64,000 nt of DNA, taken from the NCBI GenBank assembly GCA_037577475.1, contig CM075188.1:7784501-7848500 (forward strand). The letters run 5' to 3'. Shown here piece by piece: positions 11,101 through 26,100 of the stretch. The notes under the pieces were generated by a model. The model had not been told where the DNA came from. It ran no database searches and saw nothing but the letters and a program-made list of their open reading frames with translations. This DNA comes from Chaunax sp. Z400 (Eukaryota; Chordata; Actinopteri; Lophiiformes; Chaunacidae). Each line of letters begins with the position of its first letter. Within the stretch, counting starts at the first letter, position 1. The position numbers and the translations under genes were made by a program.

Positions 11101-14100
11101 AGTATCAAGTCTTTTGGCAATCCATTCCCTAGTTCTTAATGTGAACCAAAATCAAAAGACCTTTGAGAGCCACGAATGTCTGTACAAAATTTCATGACAA
11201 TCCATCCAATAGATGTTGAGATTTTTCAGTCAGGCCGATCCATTGAGTCATACTGCAAGCATTGCTAGAAAATGCAACTATGCACACTAACAGATCTTAT
11301 GATAAATCCAAGCCTTCAGGCTGCCCACCAGAATCCCCATTACACTCTGATAGATGGCTAAACACTTCCTCACTGTCTCAGACATGGTCAGATGCTTTGC
11401 CCACACCAGTAAACCTCAAGTAGACGACACAAAGCAGAGCCAGAGAGACGACTTATGTTGTCACAGCTGCACCGAGGCAGTGCCACTGGTATGTCGTGAC
11501 AGATTATAAAGACTTCTCTGTTCCTCTACAAGCTTACAGCCGTCTTTTACTGATAAAGCACAGGAGTAGAAACAAAACATACCACACTAACCACAGACAA
11601 AAAAATAAAAACAAAGGACAAATAGAGCACTTTCCATTATTGTGTTAGGATCCAGTTTCAAAATACCCACTGATGACAAATAATAATACTTGACCTAAGT
11701 TCTAAAGAACTTAAGAACACCCAAAATGCTAGAGTCCAATACTAAATGCAAAGCACTCATATTTTTGCTTTTGTATACTTCACTGCATACTGAGACAGAA
11801 CGTCTTCCCACTGTAAAAGACGGTGTATTGCAGCTTACAACAAATGAAATGTACCTTGTGGCAGTGTTGAGCGGTTCAGCAAGTTTACTCTCCGTCTGGG
11901 AATATTCTGTCTCAGACTTTTCAGGGACTTGAGTCTTCTGTAAAGTAAAGTTGAACAAACACAATGCTTGTTATGCAAAACTATCCAAACAATCCACAGA
12001 AAACGGGCTTTTACTTATCCGAAGATCTAAGTTCTTCTCTTTTGCTTATTATTTTACCCAACTCATGTTGCAGGTTTCTGGTTTTTCAAAAGTGATAAAA
12101 AGAAATCAGCAGGTTGATGTTCCCCTCCTTTCCTTAAGCTAAGGGTGTGTCATAAGAACAAACATGGATTAATATTTGACTTGGCTCTCTCCTTTGTTCC
12201 TTTAACTTCAGTCAGTATATTTGTCTTAATGAGATGTGAAGCCACCTTGAGGGCTTGACCGAATTACAACATTTAAGTGACAAAAGCAAAGTTACAACCA
12301 AGAGACCTCTCTTTTCTATTTTACCAAAAAAAAAGTAATTTTGATAACACTATCTTTTGTCTCACCTGTCCAGAGATGTTAGCTGAAGGAGATGACCGGG
12401 ATCTCTCGTGGAAACAGGCGGTTTTGGTTCTCTCCTCTGGTCCTGAATCTAGGATGTTATCAGCTGACCGGTACCGCCCAGAGCCTATTGTTTCAGGTTT
12501 ATTTTTCTGTATATTCCACTTTGCTTCATACTCAGCAAAGGTGCCCAGTCTTTGTTGGTTTAAGACAGACAGCTTGTCTGCTGAGTAAGGACCTCCTTGG
12601 ACCTCTTCAGTGTATTCTCTGTTCCTGGTGTCTTTCAATGTGTCCTCTGTTTCACTAGTTGTGGCAAGACCTCTGGCCTTGGTCTCTGTGGGGCTCTTGG
12701 TAAAGCTCTGAGGGTGAATTTGATTGGGGAAAGCTGGTTTGCCACTTTCTATAAACAGCTTCTGTTCATCTAGCGAGGAGCTTGCATTTTGATTGTGCGG
12801 GAGATCTTCCCTCACCCCAACTTCATGGATTTTGTCGGGTTCAGAGAAAGACCTCACCTTCTTTTCTGCAGGAAAACGCTTTCGACCACCAATTCGAGTT
12901 ACTTGACCACCGGCTGGCACTGATTTACTCATAACAGACTCTGAGACAGATGGCAGAGGAGTAACATCTTTACTAGCCAGCGCCGAGGGAGGGTAATTCG
13001 GTACGGCTTCAGCCACAGGATGCTCAAGTAAGATAGGTTCCAGATCTTTTCTCCTGAAAGACGTAGCCATGAGCACCCTTGCTTGTGCTTCCTTCAGATT
13101 AACTTTATAGGTGTTGGTGAAGGAGCCATCTGCAGAGGTCGGGGTAGTATTTTCAGTGGACTTCCAGAAAATCTGATCACCCTCAGTCTCAACTTCACTA
13201 CCAGGTAGGGTAGCAGCACTCTTACTTTTCTGCAGCTTGGCTTTTCTCATCTGAATCTCATTCCTTAATGTGGTGGCAAAACGTTCACTGCGTCTCACCT
13301 GCTTGCTTTCAAAGAGCTCCTCAGAGTTTGAGCCTCTGGTCTCTTGGCCTGCAGCATCCATAGATAGAGAGTGAAGCATAGGGGTTGCCTGGGGGCAGAT
13401 CCTGTTGCTCACTTGGCTGTGATGTCTGATGTCTTGGGGTAATTCTCTATGTTGTAGTGGGAGAGACCTCCGCTGTTCAGACTGTTTGCTAGAAGGATAA
13501 CTAACAAATTGAGCTTCGGTATTTTGTCTGTTGTGACCTCTCTGGATAGCCCTATCATCACAACTGGATTTAGGTGCAGAGGTTTCTGGTACACTAGCTA
13601 CTTGGGGCTTGCTGTATCGATTATTGTCTTTAATGTGAGAGGAGTGCTGCTGCTGTTGAGGCAGATTATACTTTACTTTTGTGACTGTCTGTGGGCAAAG
13701 AGAGTTCTGCTCACTTCCAATCTGAGCCAGGTCTATGCCTGTTGCACTCTTCTTCTCCTCTGATTTTCCTGACTGTGTGGGCAGGCACGTTGTGACACAG
13801 TAGTATCGGCTATGTCCACTGCTGTCAGAGTTCTGGTCAGTGGCTGCGGGAGACAGGGAGGTGCTCAAATTCCTTCTATGGTTTTGACCAACATTTTGAG
13901 GAGAACCGTTAGTTGGCAGTTCCTGCAGGCTACAATAGTAGCCACCTACGTTCTGTGGCTTTGGTACAGATGTAGTCCAGGGCTGTGAGTAAAAAGTGCT
14001 TTTGTCACTATGGTGCCGTTGATGGGAGTTCTGGCCTTGCCGAACATCACTGCTGGACAGAGAGTACTGCTTATTTGAGTTGAATTGCTTATGACTTGAT

Positions 14101-17100
14101 TTATCAGATGGAGGGTAAAAACTGTCGCTGTCATTTTTCAGGGATAGGTTGTGGCTGCGGCGATTTTCAGTGGAAGCCTTAAAGGAGACATGTGATTCAG
14201 GTCCTTCAGACTGACCTATAACATGCACCCTTTCATGTACTTTAGTTGCATTAAAACTGTCACTGCGTGCAGGTGGAGGAGGAGGTGGAGGAGAAGGGGA
14301 AGCATTCTTCTTTTTTTCAGGGACGTGCCAAACAGGTGTGAAGCTGGTTCTACTTGAAGTGGAGTGGCGGGAGCCAGCCAAGTCCTCAGTCTGTGGACCC
14401 TCGGAGCCTGTGCTCACTCCTGGCATCTGGAAGTACATCACTCTGTCGTCTTGTTTGACTCCCTCAGTCACACTCTGGCTGTTTCTGCCATTGTTTTGCT
14501 TTCCTCCGGCATCCCACTGACTGAATTTATAGAGCATGTTCTCTGTTGAGGCAGTATTGCTCTTTGACAAGGTATAGTCCGGTGTGCCAGAGCTGGTGGA
14601 GAAGGAGCTGTAAGCTGAGTCTCGTTTCCCTCCTCCTAGATGCTCCATACTGTTGTTGGACTTGTCAGGTGACAGCTGACCGGCAGGGTACGAGTGTGAG
14701 GCATGCTCTAGGCTGTCCATACTGCCGAGAGAGCTGAACTGGTCAGAAACTCTGCGCAGATTTGTTTGCTCCCAGCCAGAGGAGAGATCAGTCGAGGATG
14801 AGCTGGAGGTTAAAGCAAAGGACAAATGAGAAAATGCAAAAATAAACACTGTTTTCTGCAAAAATGTTGTTGTCATGTTGTTAATCAAGTTATTAATTAC
14901 GATATCTAATTCTGTACAATATTATGGATGATTTATGACAGTCACATTTAGAATTAATGATATATCAGCGTTTTTTACCACCGATAAATACAGCAGCGTT
15001 AGCAAAGACAGCTTTAAGCCAATTACATGCATGTCTTAAAATTCAAAATCTTATATAGGGGTAAATAGAAATCAACCTTTAGGATCTGAGAAAATGCAAA
15101 AAAGCTTAGAATTCTTTTTGGGATAAAGTTTATCTAGTAAAATTAATACAAAACAAGTTAATCTGTCAATTTCTGTTGATAAAATATTTTTACTGGGCTT
15201 TCAGCAGAGAGTTCAATTCAACAGATAAAGGATATAAAGCCGGATTAGGGGGTTAGGGTCTATAGCTGTGTTGTGTGTTTTAAATCTATTGGAAACCCCT
15301 CTCGTAAGCATAAAGCAAAATCATACAATTTTGATTTTAGGTGCTTGATATCTAACACTGAGACCAAAGGGGCAAACTTCAAGATCTAATAGTTACCTTG
15401 CATCATATCTGGTGTGCCAGTCTGGCATGGGTGGAGACTGTGTTTTGGCAGTCTCTGATTGGCTTTCATTGAACTTGGTGGAGTGCCAGGAGTGAGGCCT
15501 GCTTATGGGTTCATTCCGCCTGCAGAGAGAGCAAAAAACACAGACTGGATTAGAGACTAGACACTAACGGTATGTTCCTGCACACATAGTTTCTGCTATT
15601 GAAAGCTATGAAACATACCCTTTAAAGCGATTCTTTCTGAATTGCATGTAAGGAAATGTGAACAGAACATACCAGCATGAAATGACATACACTTTAATAC
15701 TATTTAATTTCCTTTTCAATAAAGACACAAACACATGTCTAAACATGTCATGGACAGACAAGTGTTTTGCATGCGGTACAAAAGGGATGCATGTCATTCA
15801 TCTAATGACATGAACCACAAGACTAATGGTGAGGGGTAGTTGCTGTTAGAGGAATGAATATGATATTATTACTAGATGAACGATTATGAGCACAGGGAGT
15901 GGAACTAAGGGAATTGGTACTACTGATTATGATGAAGCCATAGACAGGACCGTTACCTCATGGAACTTCGCAAAATCTTCGTAAGAAAGCTTCTTGCCAC
16001 ATGCACGTCATTCTCTGAGGGCATTTTGTGACTTACAAAATCCGTTTTCATATTCCTGGGCAGTAGGGGAAGGAACACACACACTAAGAGCACACCAACA
16101 ATTGTGTGGAGGTTCAGTAGAAGACAGACCACCTAGCATTTGGTACACTATAGCACTGCAGAAATCTCAAAATGTCTTGGGAGGTCAGTGTCGAAAAGCT
16201 CAGTAGGACTTAAGTTCTCTAGATCTCCTCTGATCAAAATGAGTTTTCAGAGAGTACAAATTCACAGGACAGTAATATGCATTCTGCAGAGGTGTAAATA
16301 TAATCTGATATATTGTGTTACAGCCCCCTCTTCTGGTCAAACTAATGCAAACTAATTCTGTGCTGAATTCACACAATCAAGTGTCCTGGAAATGACAAAT
16401 TAGGAAAAGGAAAATCTATATGAAAGACCTACAGCACAGAAAACACCACCAGAGAAAAAAAGACACAGTTTTGGTCATTTCTCATAAGGCCTATTATTTA
16501 AACAGTACGTAGCTGAACTGAGCTCGTTGTGTTCAGACTTTGCCATATGGTCCCAGGGGGAACAGAAGCCCAGCATGGGGCAGGGAGCTTAACAGAATGG
16601 AGAATCTCTTACACAGTCAGATCAGCCACATCACCCCTCAATCCAAGCTGTTGTCTGCCTCACAGGCAGCATTTCTATCCTTGACTTGGCTAAAAACATA
16701 CATAATTTGACAGACAGAGGGGACTTTGGTAGATGTGGAGTAAACCTAATGTAATTTCATGAGTACAATTCATAATTTTTGGGGAGGTTATCAGGAATAC
16801 TGGGTATCGTATTCTCTACATATATAAAATGCATCAACAAATTAAATTCTTGAACATTTCAAGGCCTGTGTTCAAAATGTGGTGGTGGTGTTTTTGCTAT
16901 CATTTGACTTCAAGTAAGAATTTACATCTATCAAAGAAACATATAACCCAAATGAACAATGTTTTCAACCATCTGTAGATTTTTGAATCTTTATTTTTAG
17001 CCTCAGTGTAGCATTGTATGTTAGACACATATACCTACTTTTACTGAAAGAGAACTGGGAAACATTGGTGTTATACTGGTGAAGAATTTTAGACAAAGCT

Positions 17101-20100
17101 TTACTTGCTTGTGATCTCATAGGACTCTGGACCTGCCCTACAAAAGCCATGAGGTCAAGAGGTCCTGCCCCTTCAGTCACCTTGTCTAAAGGCCTTCAAT
17201 GATCTGATGACAAGAGGTCCAAACAACAGCTTCCTTCAGATGAAGACCCCAAAACAATTACTGGGTGAAATGAAAAACATTTCACTCAGTATAATATTTT
17301 CAACCAACACCAATTTCATGAATTGAGAATTTTCAGATTTAGACTGATTTTATTAAGCTCAAAGAAGTGGGACAATTCCACAAAATGAATTGTGGATTAA
17401 TGTTAAGGCCTATTTAGAGGACAAAGAAAAGCCAACATGGAGCACAGTCTTCCTCGTCTCCTCACAGTCTGTGTTTCTAGGGCACTACGAGCTAGCCACA
17501 CATGGCGCCGGCTATTGGTATGCAAATGAAACCGGTTTTATTAGGCCTATCGTCAGGGCTACAGCTGGGCCAACGCAGATATGCTAGGAAAGTGAATCAG
17601 TTAGCTGGAATGGGGGCAGGGGGAGAGACTGTTTTCTGACTGATCAGTTTAGAGCCCCTTCTCACTTCAAATGCATCTGGTAGCAACCAGTCCACATTCA
17701 AAAATAAACAGACAACTTGTTAAACTTCAGGACAAACTCATGACAAATGAGTTAACAGTACTTAACAAGAATATCTACAGATGATTTTGTTTTCCTGTAA
17801 GACTCTTCACTCAAAGATTAATTTGCATCTGGGTTTGCAGTGCTGAGTCTTGCTGATCATGGCTTAACCTAAATGATGGATGACCTCATACTGAATGATA
17901 AGACAAGAACAGTCAAAACAATAACAGAGTATTACGGTCATTAAACCAAACAAAGGAGGCTCCAATATGTCACCCCTGCTATTCACCGACATACAACACA
18001 CAATATGCAGCAGGTATGATGGCTTTCAAATACAGAAGTCAACGGTTTCAAATTGCAAAAAGTGATTAAAATATAAAATAATGTTCGTTTTGACTCACCA
18101 AACATCTGGATGTAGGAATTCAAAATGGACAAAAAAGAAAATGTGCAATCCACACAATAATAAAGGTCAATTTGGGAGTGAGACCAGTTGTGTCCCTGTG
18201 TTGGTCAGGCACCACATTGCACAGATTCGTCAAAGACTGGCCAAAATAAAGAGACATGCAGGCCACTGTGGTCTGAGCATCATATCACTCTACCACAGAT
18301 CCACTACCTCCAAACACACACAAATCGACACCTTAAAAACATAATATACAATACAGAATGACCATGACTAAGAAGTTCTCTGAGCAGAATTAGTTTGGAC
18401 GGAGGGCAGATTTCCACCAGGATTACAGGGCTTTTACCCCTGAGAGGGGGTGGAAGAGAAGGAGGAGGGCTATTGTCACAGCCAGTCCCCTTAGAGTTTT
18501 CCTGCACCCTGCCTCATCTTATTGGCTCTGAGAGGTTATTATGCTAATAGGGGGTGAAATGCCGGACTCTTCACTTCACATCTCCCCTCTTGCTTGGCAG
18601 ACGCACATTTCTACCATTACTATGGCAACAGGCTGCTCTCTAGGGTGGCACCCCGTTTCCTGAAAGCCTTGGGTAATGAACTGCAACTATCCAGGCAGGG
18701 GTGTCAGGTACACAAGCCAAATACAACTTAGTTTTCTGATATAGTAATTTTAGCAAGTTGTTGAACTCATTAACTTGGGCAGAGTTTAATGGGTTTGCTA
18801 GTTGTAGTTCAATGAATGCGTGAACTAAAAAAGAGACACCATAAAATCAATACCTAATAATTAAGCCGTCTGCTCAATGGTCTTAGATGGCTGCATTAAC
18901 AGGACGCATTTATTGCTTGGATTGAACAGATTATTAGATCAGATTACATTAGATTAGATTTAACGTTATTGTCATTGTGCAGTGTACACCAAAGCAACGA
19001 AATGCAGTCTGACATTCCACATTAATTTGAAAAAGGGTTGGCCTAACCCATGCTTTCTTGCTGATAGGGTTATTACAATACCACAATTTAAACCCTGATA
19101 CAATACTAGTATAAAAAACAAAACTCAATACCTTTTTTGATACCATAGCAAAAGGGAAAAAATAGCCCTTGTCATAGAAAATTGCAGTTCAGTGCAGTGC
19201 TAGTACAAAAAGTCACTCAAGATTTGTAATAATGTTCAAATCTGTGCATGCTTGGGTTGAAACTGATTGTAGATCTGTTTTTTCTAATAGGTTGGGTACT
19301 TTTGATATTATCAAATGAGGATATTGAATTATTTTAAAAATGCAATATCAAAAAATGTATAGATACTTTGATAGTTGGACAACTCTGCTCTCTAGGCATT
19401 TGCACATTAATCAGCCTCAATGTGCCAACGTGAGATAGCCGGCTAGGTTTCAGCTGCTGTCCTTTGGCGAGACATTTGTAAAACTGACAATAATACAATA
19501 TAGTTAAGAAATAACCCTCTGCAGACAAATGCTTTCTATTTGGTAATCCTCAGATATAAATCTATACAAGTAAGATTTGTTCCTTTCAAACTTGCTTTGA
19601 AAATGCTAGTTTTTGTTAACAAAAGCCTGAGACTAGGTGTATATTACAGTACAGGCTGAATTGTCGCATTCTCCAATTCTCCAATGATTTCCATAACAAA
19701 AAGCTGTCATGTAACTACTCATTAATTAGGAGCTGGCTCTGTTTAGGAAGTAATCAATAACACAGGAGAGGTAGCTGCCGTGCAGTTTGAATTAAATGGC
19801 CAAAGAGCTCTTTAGTTCTCAAATCTGAAGGGTCATGACTTCATGCACCAGGATAAAATGTTAAGTAAGTAGCACTTCTCTTTTGAAAAACTATACTGTA
19901 TATTTGGATTTGGATTAAAATAATCCAAAGTCATGTGTTTATTTCTTTGTCAATTTAACTGTACATATAGTGACCGCTCTCTACTGTTGCCTTTCAATAA
20001 CAACCATCCTAAATGGCATTAATGAGAGGAAACACTCCAGCTTGAGGACAACCAAACGTTGTTTTTTTTTTCGTATTAACTAATGTGCTCTGACACACCA

Positions 20101-23100
20101 GCAATAAAGATCTGGTGACAGGCAAGAAGATAAGCAAAGAATTGTTTAAATCTAAAGCTGACAGGAAAGCAATAAAATTCACAGTGATCTGTATTTCATT
20201 ATTATTTAAAATGATAATAGATAATGCTTACCATATTGTATGGAATATTAACCATATCTAAGTTCTAATATTACCAGGGTGTGAGATTTTTCTAGTTAAG
20301 AAAGTGTCCAAACCATACAATGTGTGGCTTAGACAGGTGAATGCATGTGCTGTTCTATAACATCTGCACAAAATGAACGACCAGAATCATGTACAGTATA
20401 GGGCAGAAAAATGCTGCATACGACATGCACCCAACCTGCATTTTGCAGGTGAGCCAGTGGATTCCATTTGGTCCCTGAGGGTCTGACAATGGCCCTCTTC
20501 AGTAGACCCTACAATCAAACCAGTCATGTTTCGGGTGAGAGAGGTGAACCGTGAGCAGCATGTAATGACCAGCACATTCCTGGGCTGAGTGGCATTCCAG
20601 TTGTCAAGTCACCAGTTGTCTGCACTGACCCACAGCCCAGAAACACCTGGAACCCTTTTGTCTGACACTAAGGTTCTGAACAACATCCCTTTAATAGAGG
20701 GCTCCATGTCCTGTGTCTTAAACACCATCCTTTATTACAGTTCATGGTCAATCGGTGTCTCAGAGTGCCAGCATAAATTCACTATCCACCTGTCAATTAG
20801 AGCCTGTTGTGGTATTAACATCCATCCTAGGTGACCGGATCACAAGTGGACAGTTCTAAGTCTGTCAGTTCATACCTGGCATAATAATGCATCTCTACAG
20901 TCATCTCGAGTGACCACTTATTGGATCTCACTGCCCTGTTTGATATGCATATAAATGTACATCACTGGGACAAGTGATAGTGTTTTAACACAAAGAAAGA
21001 AATAATTTATTGTATAAACATTTGCTGACTTTACAAGGAGGGTCAAACAATTCAGAATTATTCATAGACAGTGTTTATCAAAGTTTACAGTTTCTCCTGA
21101 CTCAGCAACTCACAAAACCGATGGATTTTCTAAGGGATTACCCACGGATGACAAAATAGCAGCTTATATTGTTTACTGCAGACTGCATTGGTAAAAGATG
21201 ATGTTTGAGGTCAGTAAAATGCTTTCTTCTTTCACACATTTAGTGAATAAGTTTAATCACTTGAAAAAGGTGGGTTTAAAAGAGCTACTAAATATTGTGA
21301 GGTAAGACACACATCAGAGATGGAGTAGCGCACAGTCTAGTACAGTGATGGTTCGACTGCCGCACAAGGAAGAGAAACAACTTAATGCATTGCATTCAAT
21401 GCTGAACTTACAACAAAGCACTAATTAGAATTTAGAATTTACTATAATCATATTGCAAGGTTCATTAAGATGTTCTCAAAAATATCAACATGTTTAAGAA
21501 TGTCGACAGGGGATAATAATATATAAGATAGATAGATGGATAGATAGATAGAGAGCACCATTTGCATTACAGTGAACCAATGGAAATCAGAGAGAGTATA
21601 ATCCATTATGCCTGTCACTGTGGCTTCTTTTGAGTAGGCAGTCCTTCAATGTGGCCCAGCACATTAGTGTTCATTAATGTGTCTTAGGTGCCTTTACACC
21701 TGTATTTAGAGCTGTCCATTTTGTGATCTCATGACAGATGTCAATACCAGGTCTGAACGAGGCTTTACTTAAAGCAGTTGGGCCGTTCTGCTACTTTCTG
21801 TTACTTCCTGCAGTATCACAGCCATCACAAGCCAAGCAGCAAGAGCAAATAATAATGGGATTAATTGTAGTCCCCCATCACAGCTCAAAGCAAGAGCATT
21901 TTTTCTCTGATAAGACTGTACAGTTAAAAACAACACCAACAATGTCATTGAAATCTTCTTGTAGCGACATCTTCTTCAGTGACTCCCTGTAAAAATACCT
22001 TGGCAATGGAACAAACCAAAAAGAAAGCAAGGGGTGCAATTAAAACAGGACTACAATGAAATCTCTAAACAATGATTTCCTCAGCTGAGAGCCAAAGAAT
22101 TTTAAGAAATCTACTTACAGCACGAATGTGCACAGCATTCCAAACATACTGCGTAGGCTTATTTAGAAAACAAAGACCGGTAACTGTAAGTCACGGCAAT
22201 GCAACCCCTACTGAATGCTTACGCTGTAAGTTAGGCCAACAACATTTTACATATATAATTGGATTGTGCACCAAAACATCTGTGGAGGCCTAACTCATCT
22301 AACATAGGCACATGCCATAGATGTCTTGTATGTATTAAACACAGTTTTTAAAGTATTCTTATTTTCTGAGACTAGAAACGTCTTTTCCTTTGCAAAGGTA
22401 ATGAAGTATGCTAGTATCTGAAGTACTTCCGTATCAGTGCCAGAAGGGGGAAACCAAATGCCACGAGCTGCATGTGGTAAAGTTTAATGATTCACACTGG
22501 TGTTGGTTGCATTTACTGCAAATGCCTTAAGTTTAGGGAAAGAAAGGGAAACTGAACAATGGGGATCCTGATGCTAAATAATATCCTATCTATGCTCAAC
22601 TAGAGAGGTAGATAATATAATGTGAGCAACCTGTGGCAAAAGATAATAGTTCTGCAAAATCCAAACTGCAGGCAACATGGGAAACCTGTTGGTGTTTCAA
22701 ATGTGTTTCAGAAAATTCTAGTCACAAAGATCAAAATATGTGTTGTCAGTGCTGTTTTCTTCTTGGATCTTAATAAAGCTGCTTTCAATATGAGAGCTGC
22801 CCATCCACAGTCTAGTGACATATTACTAACTACAACTTAAAATGTGCCTCATTTCACCAAATTACAGCTGTTGGATTTTATAGTGAGCAAAGCATGACAA
22901 TAGTTAGGTTCAGCTCACACCCTGCTTGCTGTTTTCATTTCATGTTATTTAAAATGCAAAAAATACCTGTAAACCTTTAACATTTTCCTCATTTGACAGG
23001 CTGAAGTGAAGTCACAGAGAGTGCAGTGGGTTTGTCGAGACATGTGCAAAGAGCACTAGATGCTTTCCCACAGATAACCACACCTATCTGTTCCGTATGA

Positions 23101-26100
23101 GGGGTGTTTGAGAGGCCTCGCCCCTTCCTTCTCCCAAACGACATTACACCAATAATCTCACATTAGTCACTGCATGCAAAATAAAAGAAGCTCCTCCCTC
23201 ATGCGGTCTGTAAAGAGACCACACCTGTAGACAGGAGCAGGTTCTGACAGCTTCCTGATCCTTGTTCAACGATCCAACATTATCCCTCAGATAAAAAGAA
23301 AGGTTAGGAAAGGTTTCCCAGCTCACACCTAACATGCTCAGGCACAAATGAAGCTGACATCAAACATAAGGGCTCTGTATGGGTACAGCTAATGATGTGC
23401 AATGGTACACAATACACATTTCCAAACCCCAACACCAGCTTTCCACACAACACAGCTGCAGTTTGATAAAAAAGAACACAACTGTATTTGAAGCTTTGGG
23501 GTTCTGTATACAACCACTGTCATTTAGCTGTATTCAAAATCAGACACAGACTTTCATTGAGGCCATGGAAAATGGCTGATAGATGCCATTTGAGACAGAA
23601 CAAACTCAATTCTGCAACACAGACAAGAAGAAGGAAGAAAGAGTCTCACGGGACTAAAAGTCTGTTTAACATGCAAAATGAACAATAGGACCCGTCCTTG
23701 TAAGAAAATGTGTCCCTCCATTTAAAGTCACAGACCTACTGAAAAGACAATACATCCTGCTGTCCTGTGGGTTGATCTACCCAGGATTTACTTCCTTTCT
23801 CTGTCAGCTTCTCCATTTTAAGTCCTCTGGCCAGTGACTTCAAAATGGAGAAGATTTTAATTCAGCAGGAGTTTTGGAGTTTGTTCTGGACCATACAAAA
23901 TAGATTTTTGTAGATTTTTATGTATCAATACATAACATCTTAAGGCAATTGTCTATATCTTTATGTTACTGGATGTATGTCTGTATGTTTCTGGGTTGTA
24001 ATAGCTATGAAAATCTGGATACAGTGTAGGAGGCAGGGCCTCGTTCATTCTTGTGAAATTTGCTCAGTGACACACGGTGCAAAAAAGTTTGACTTTCCGG
24101 ATTCGTAATTACTTTGATTAGGGTTAGGCTGGTGTAAAAACTTTCAAACCGGTTTAACAATAAGTAGAACACTGGACTGGACCAGACCGAATTTCACAAC
24201 TAGGTGCCATACTTGACTCATCAGCTGCTCACATTGAGCCCGTTAATGGCAGTATAGCATTTATGCTATCTATAGGAAAACTGACACGTCATGTTTTCAT
24301 TTCTCACAAATACAATTCAAGTTAACTTTCCTCCTTTTCAGTTTAACATAGAAATAAGGGATAGAATAAGAATTCCGGCCTGGTAAAAAGTGAGAAAAGA
24401 TGCCAGCAACTATATTTCCAGTGCAAATGGAACCTTCTCTACACCGCCTTTATTTATTTACACGGAACAATTGATGAGTGAATTTAAATAGCATGCTTGT
24501 AAAGAACAAAATATTATATATAGTAATCATTTACCTTCCCTGTTACATGGCAGATGATCTCATCCTCTAGTCAGAGGATAAGGAGCTCCAGACCTCACAC
24601 TGTCTCCACATTTTTGTATGATTTTCTTTTCTCTGAGTTAGCTGCTAACTGCTGCTAGTTTCTCTCCAAATCTCCCGGTTTTGGGTCACACACATAATGA
24701 GAAGTGAACTGTGAGGTGCAATAAAGGCGTCACAGTCCCGACTTCAACAGGTTGTGCAAATGGAATCCAATGAGTTTTCCACAAAATGTTCATACAATTG
24801 TTAAGCGATGATAAAACTTGTCAACAACTAAAGTGCTTCAGTCCACTGAGTTTTAAATTGGAAATGGATACAGGAAGTGTTGAATTTGAAAAACAGGGTT
24901 TTTTGGGGGGCCATGAGTGGGAATCGAACCCACAGCCACCGCGGGAGGACTGCAGCCTCTATACATGTAGTAACTTTAACAGGGCAAACGATCAAAACGA
25001 GACATTAGACTTAAGTATTATAATGTGTACCATAACGTTTAACAGCTTAACTCACACCACCTCCTTATTGATGACAGTTCTCTCTGGTGGACTACTATAG
25101 CAGCACTGTGCGGACAACTTTCAGTAGCTTGTAGCGGTGAGCTAATCTGCTATCATGGGAATCCACCTAACTAGCCGCATACTCCTAATTCTTTCCACCT
25201 ATACTACTTGGTTCGGGCAATTTGCTTGAAATTAAACCGGTTTAAGCTTGTACACCGGACCAGTCAAACCCTAAACCTTCCCAACCCTAACCCAGATCTT
25301 CTGCATAGCTTGCACATTATGTGGCCCATTAAGCATGCACATTAGACTCCCATAGGCAGAGCTGGTAACTTGCAGTTTAGTGCTCCACTAACTTGAATGA
25401 ATACCGTGGTTCTTCTGGACTTTCCAAATGTTATCAGACAGAATAGATATTCTGGAAGTGAAACGAATAATTTCACAGGGCTTGTGACACTCAAAAAAAA
25501 ATAAAAAAATAAAAAAAGATCCACCATTCTACAGCCATGTCATTCACAATGTAAGCTTATGGGATAAAGTCCTTTTGCAACAGTGTGCATCATGTGAGGT
25601 TGAAAACTACATGGTTTGGACACTACAAACTGCCTTCAAAGCCTGGCACACGTCATGAGGTCTTAGTGGAAACAAGTTACAAACTAGTCAGTGATATGAC
25701 ACATGATACATGATACATGTAGGTCCGATTTCACTTGATTTATTGTATCATTTCTATCATGGCGTCCAGGATAGAATCAGATAAGGGAAATGAAACCTTA
25801 AGCACCCTCAGATGCCAGTTTACTAGGTACATCTAGTTAAAAGCAATTTGAACTGTTTTAGAGATCATTTAACCCAATGTTTTGAGGCTGTTTTGTTTGC
25901 TGTTGTTTGTGGTGCTGTTAAACTGTAATGCATTATACTGTAAAAATGCGTTTCTGTTTCAGGATATAATCTACAGTTCAAATAAAGTGTCCCAGTGTTA
26001 TTTGTTGTTGGCCTTGTGTTATGCCAAAAATATGTCAGGAAAACCTTTTTAAATCAAAGTCCCATTACTTTCCTGTAATCCATTATAAGATTTTTAGATT

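Larger units (their letters stand above)
8340..11854. other. shroom2: shroom2 intron 5 (repeat-rich, 3.5 kb)
   Basis: This holds no coding sequence that I can support. It contains a dispersed repeat copy at 9187-9500, an inverted copy of the same family at about 10545-10799, and a second repeat family at about 10855-11260. These are described separately. Confidence 0.7.

Noticed and set aside
12321..12365. Extension of the shroom2 large exon to the in-frame stop at 12321
   Set aside because: A good GTGAGAC donor at 12365 and a matching phase-0 exon at 11937 show that this is intron.
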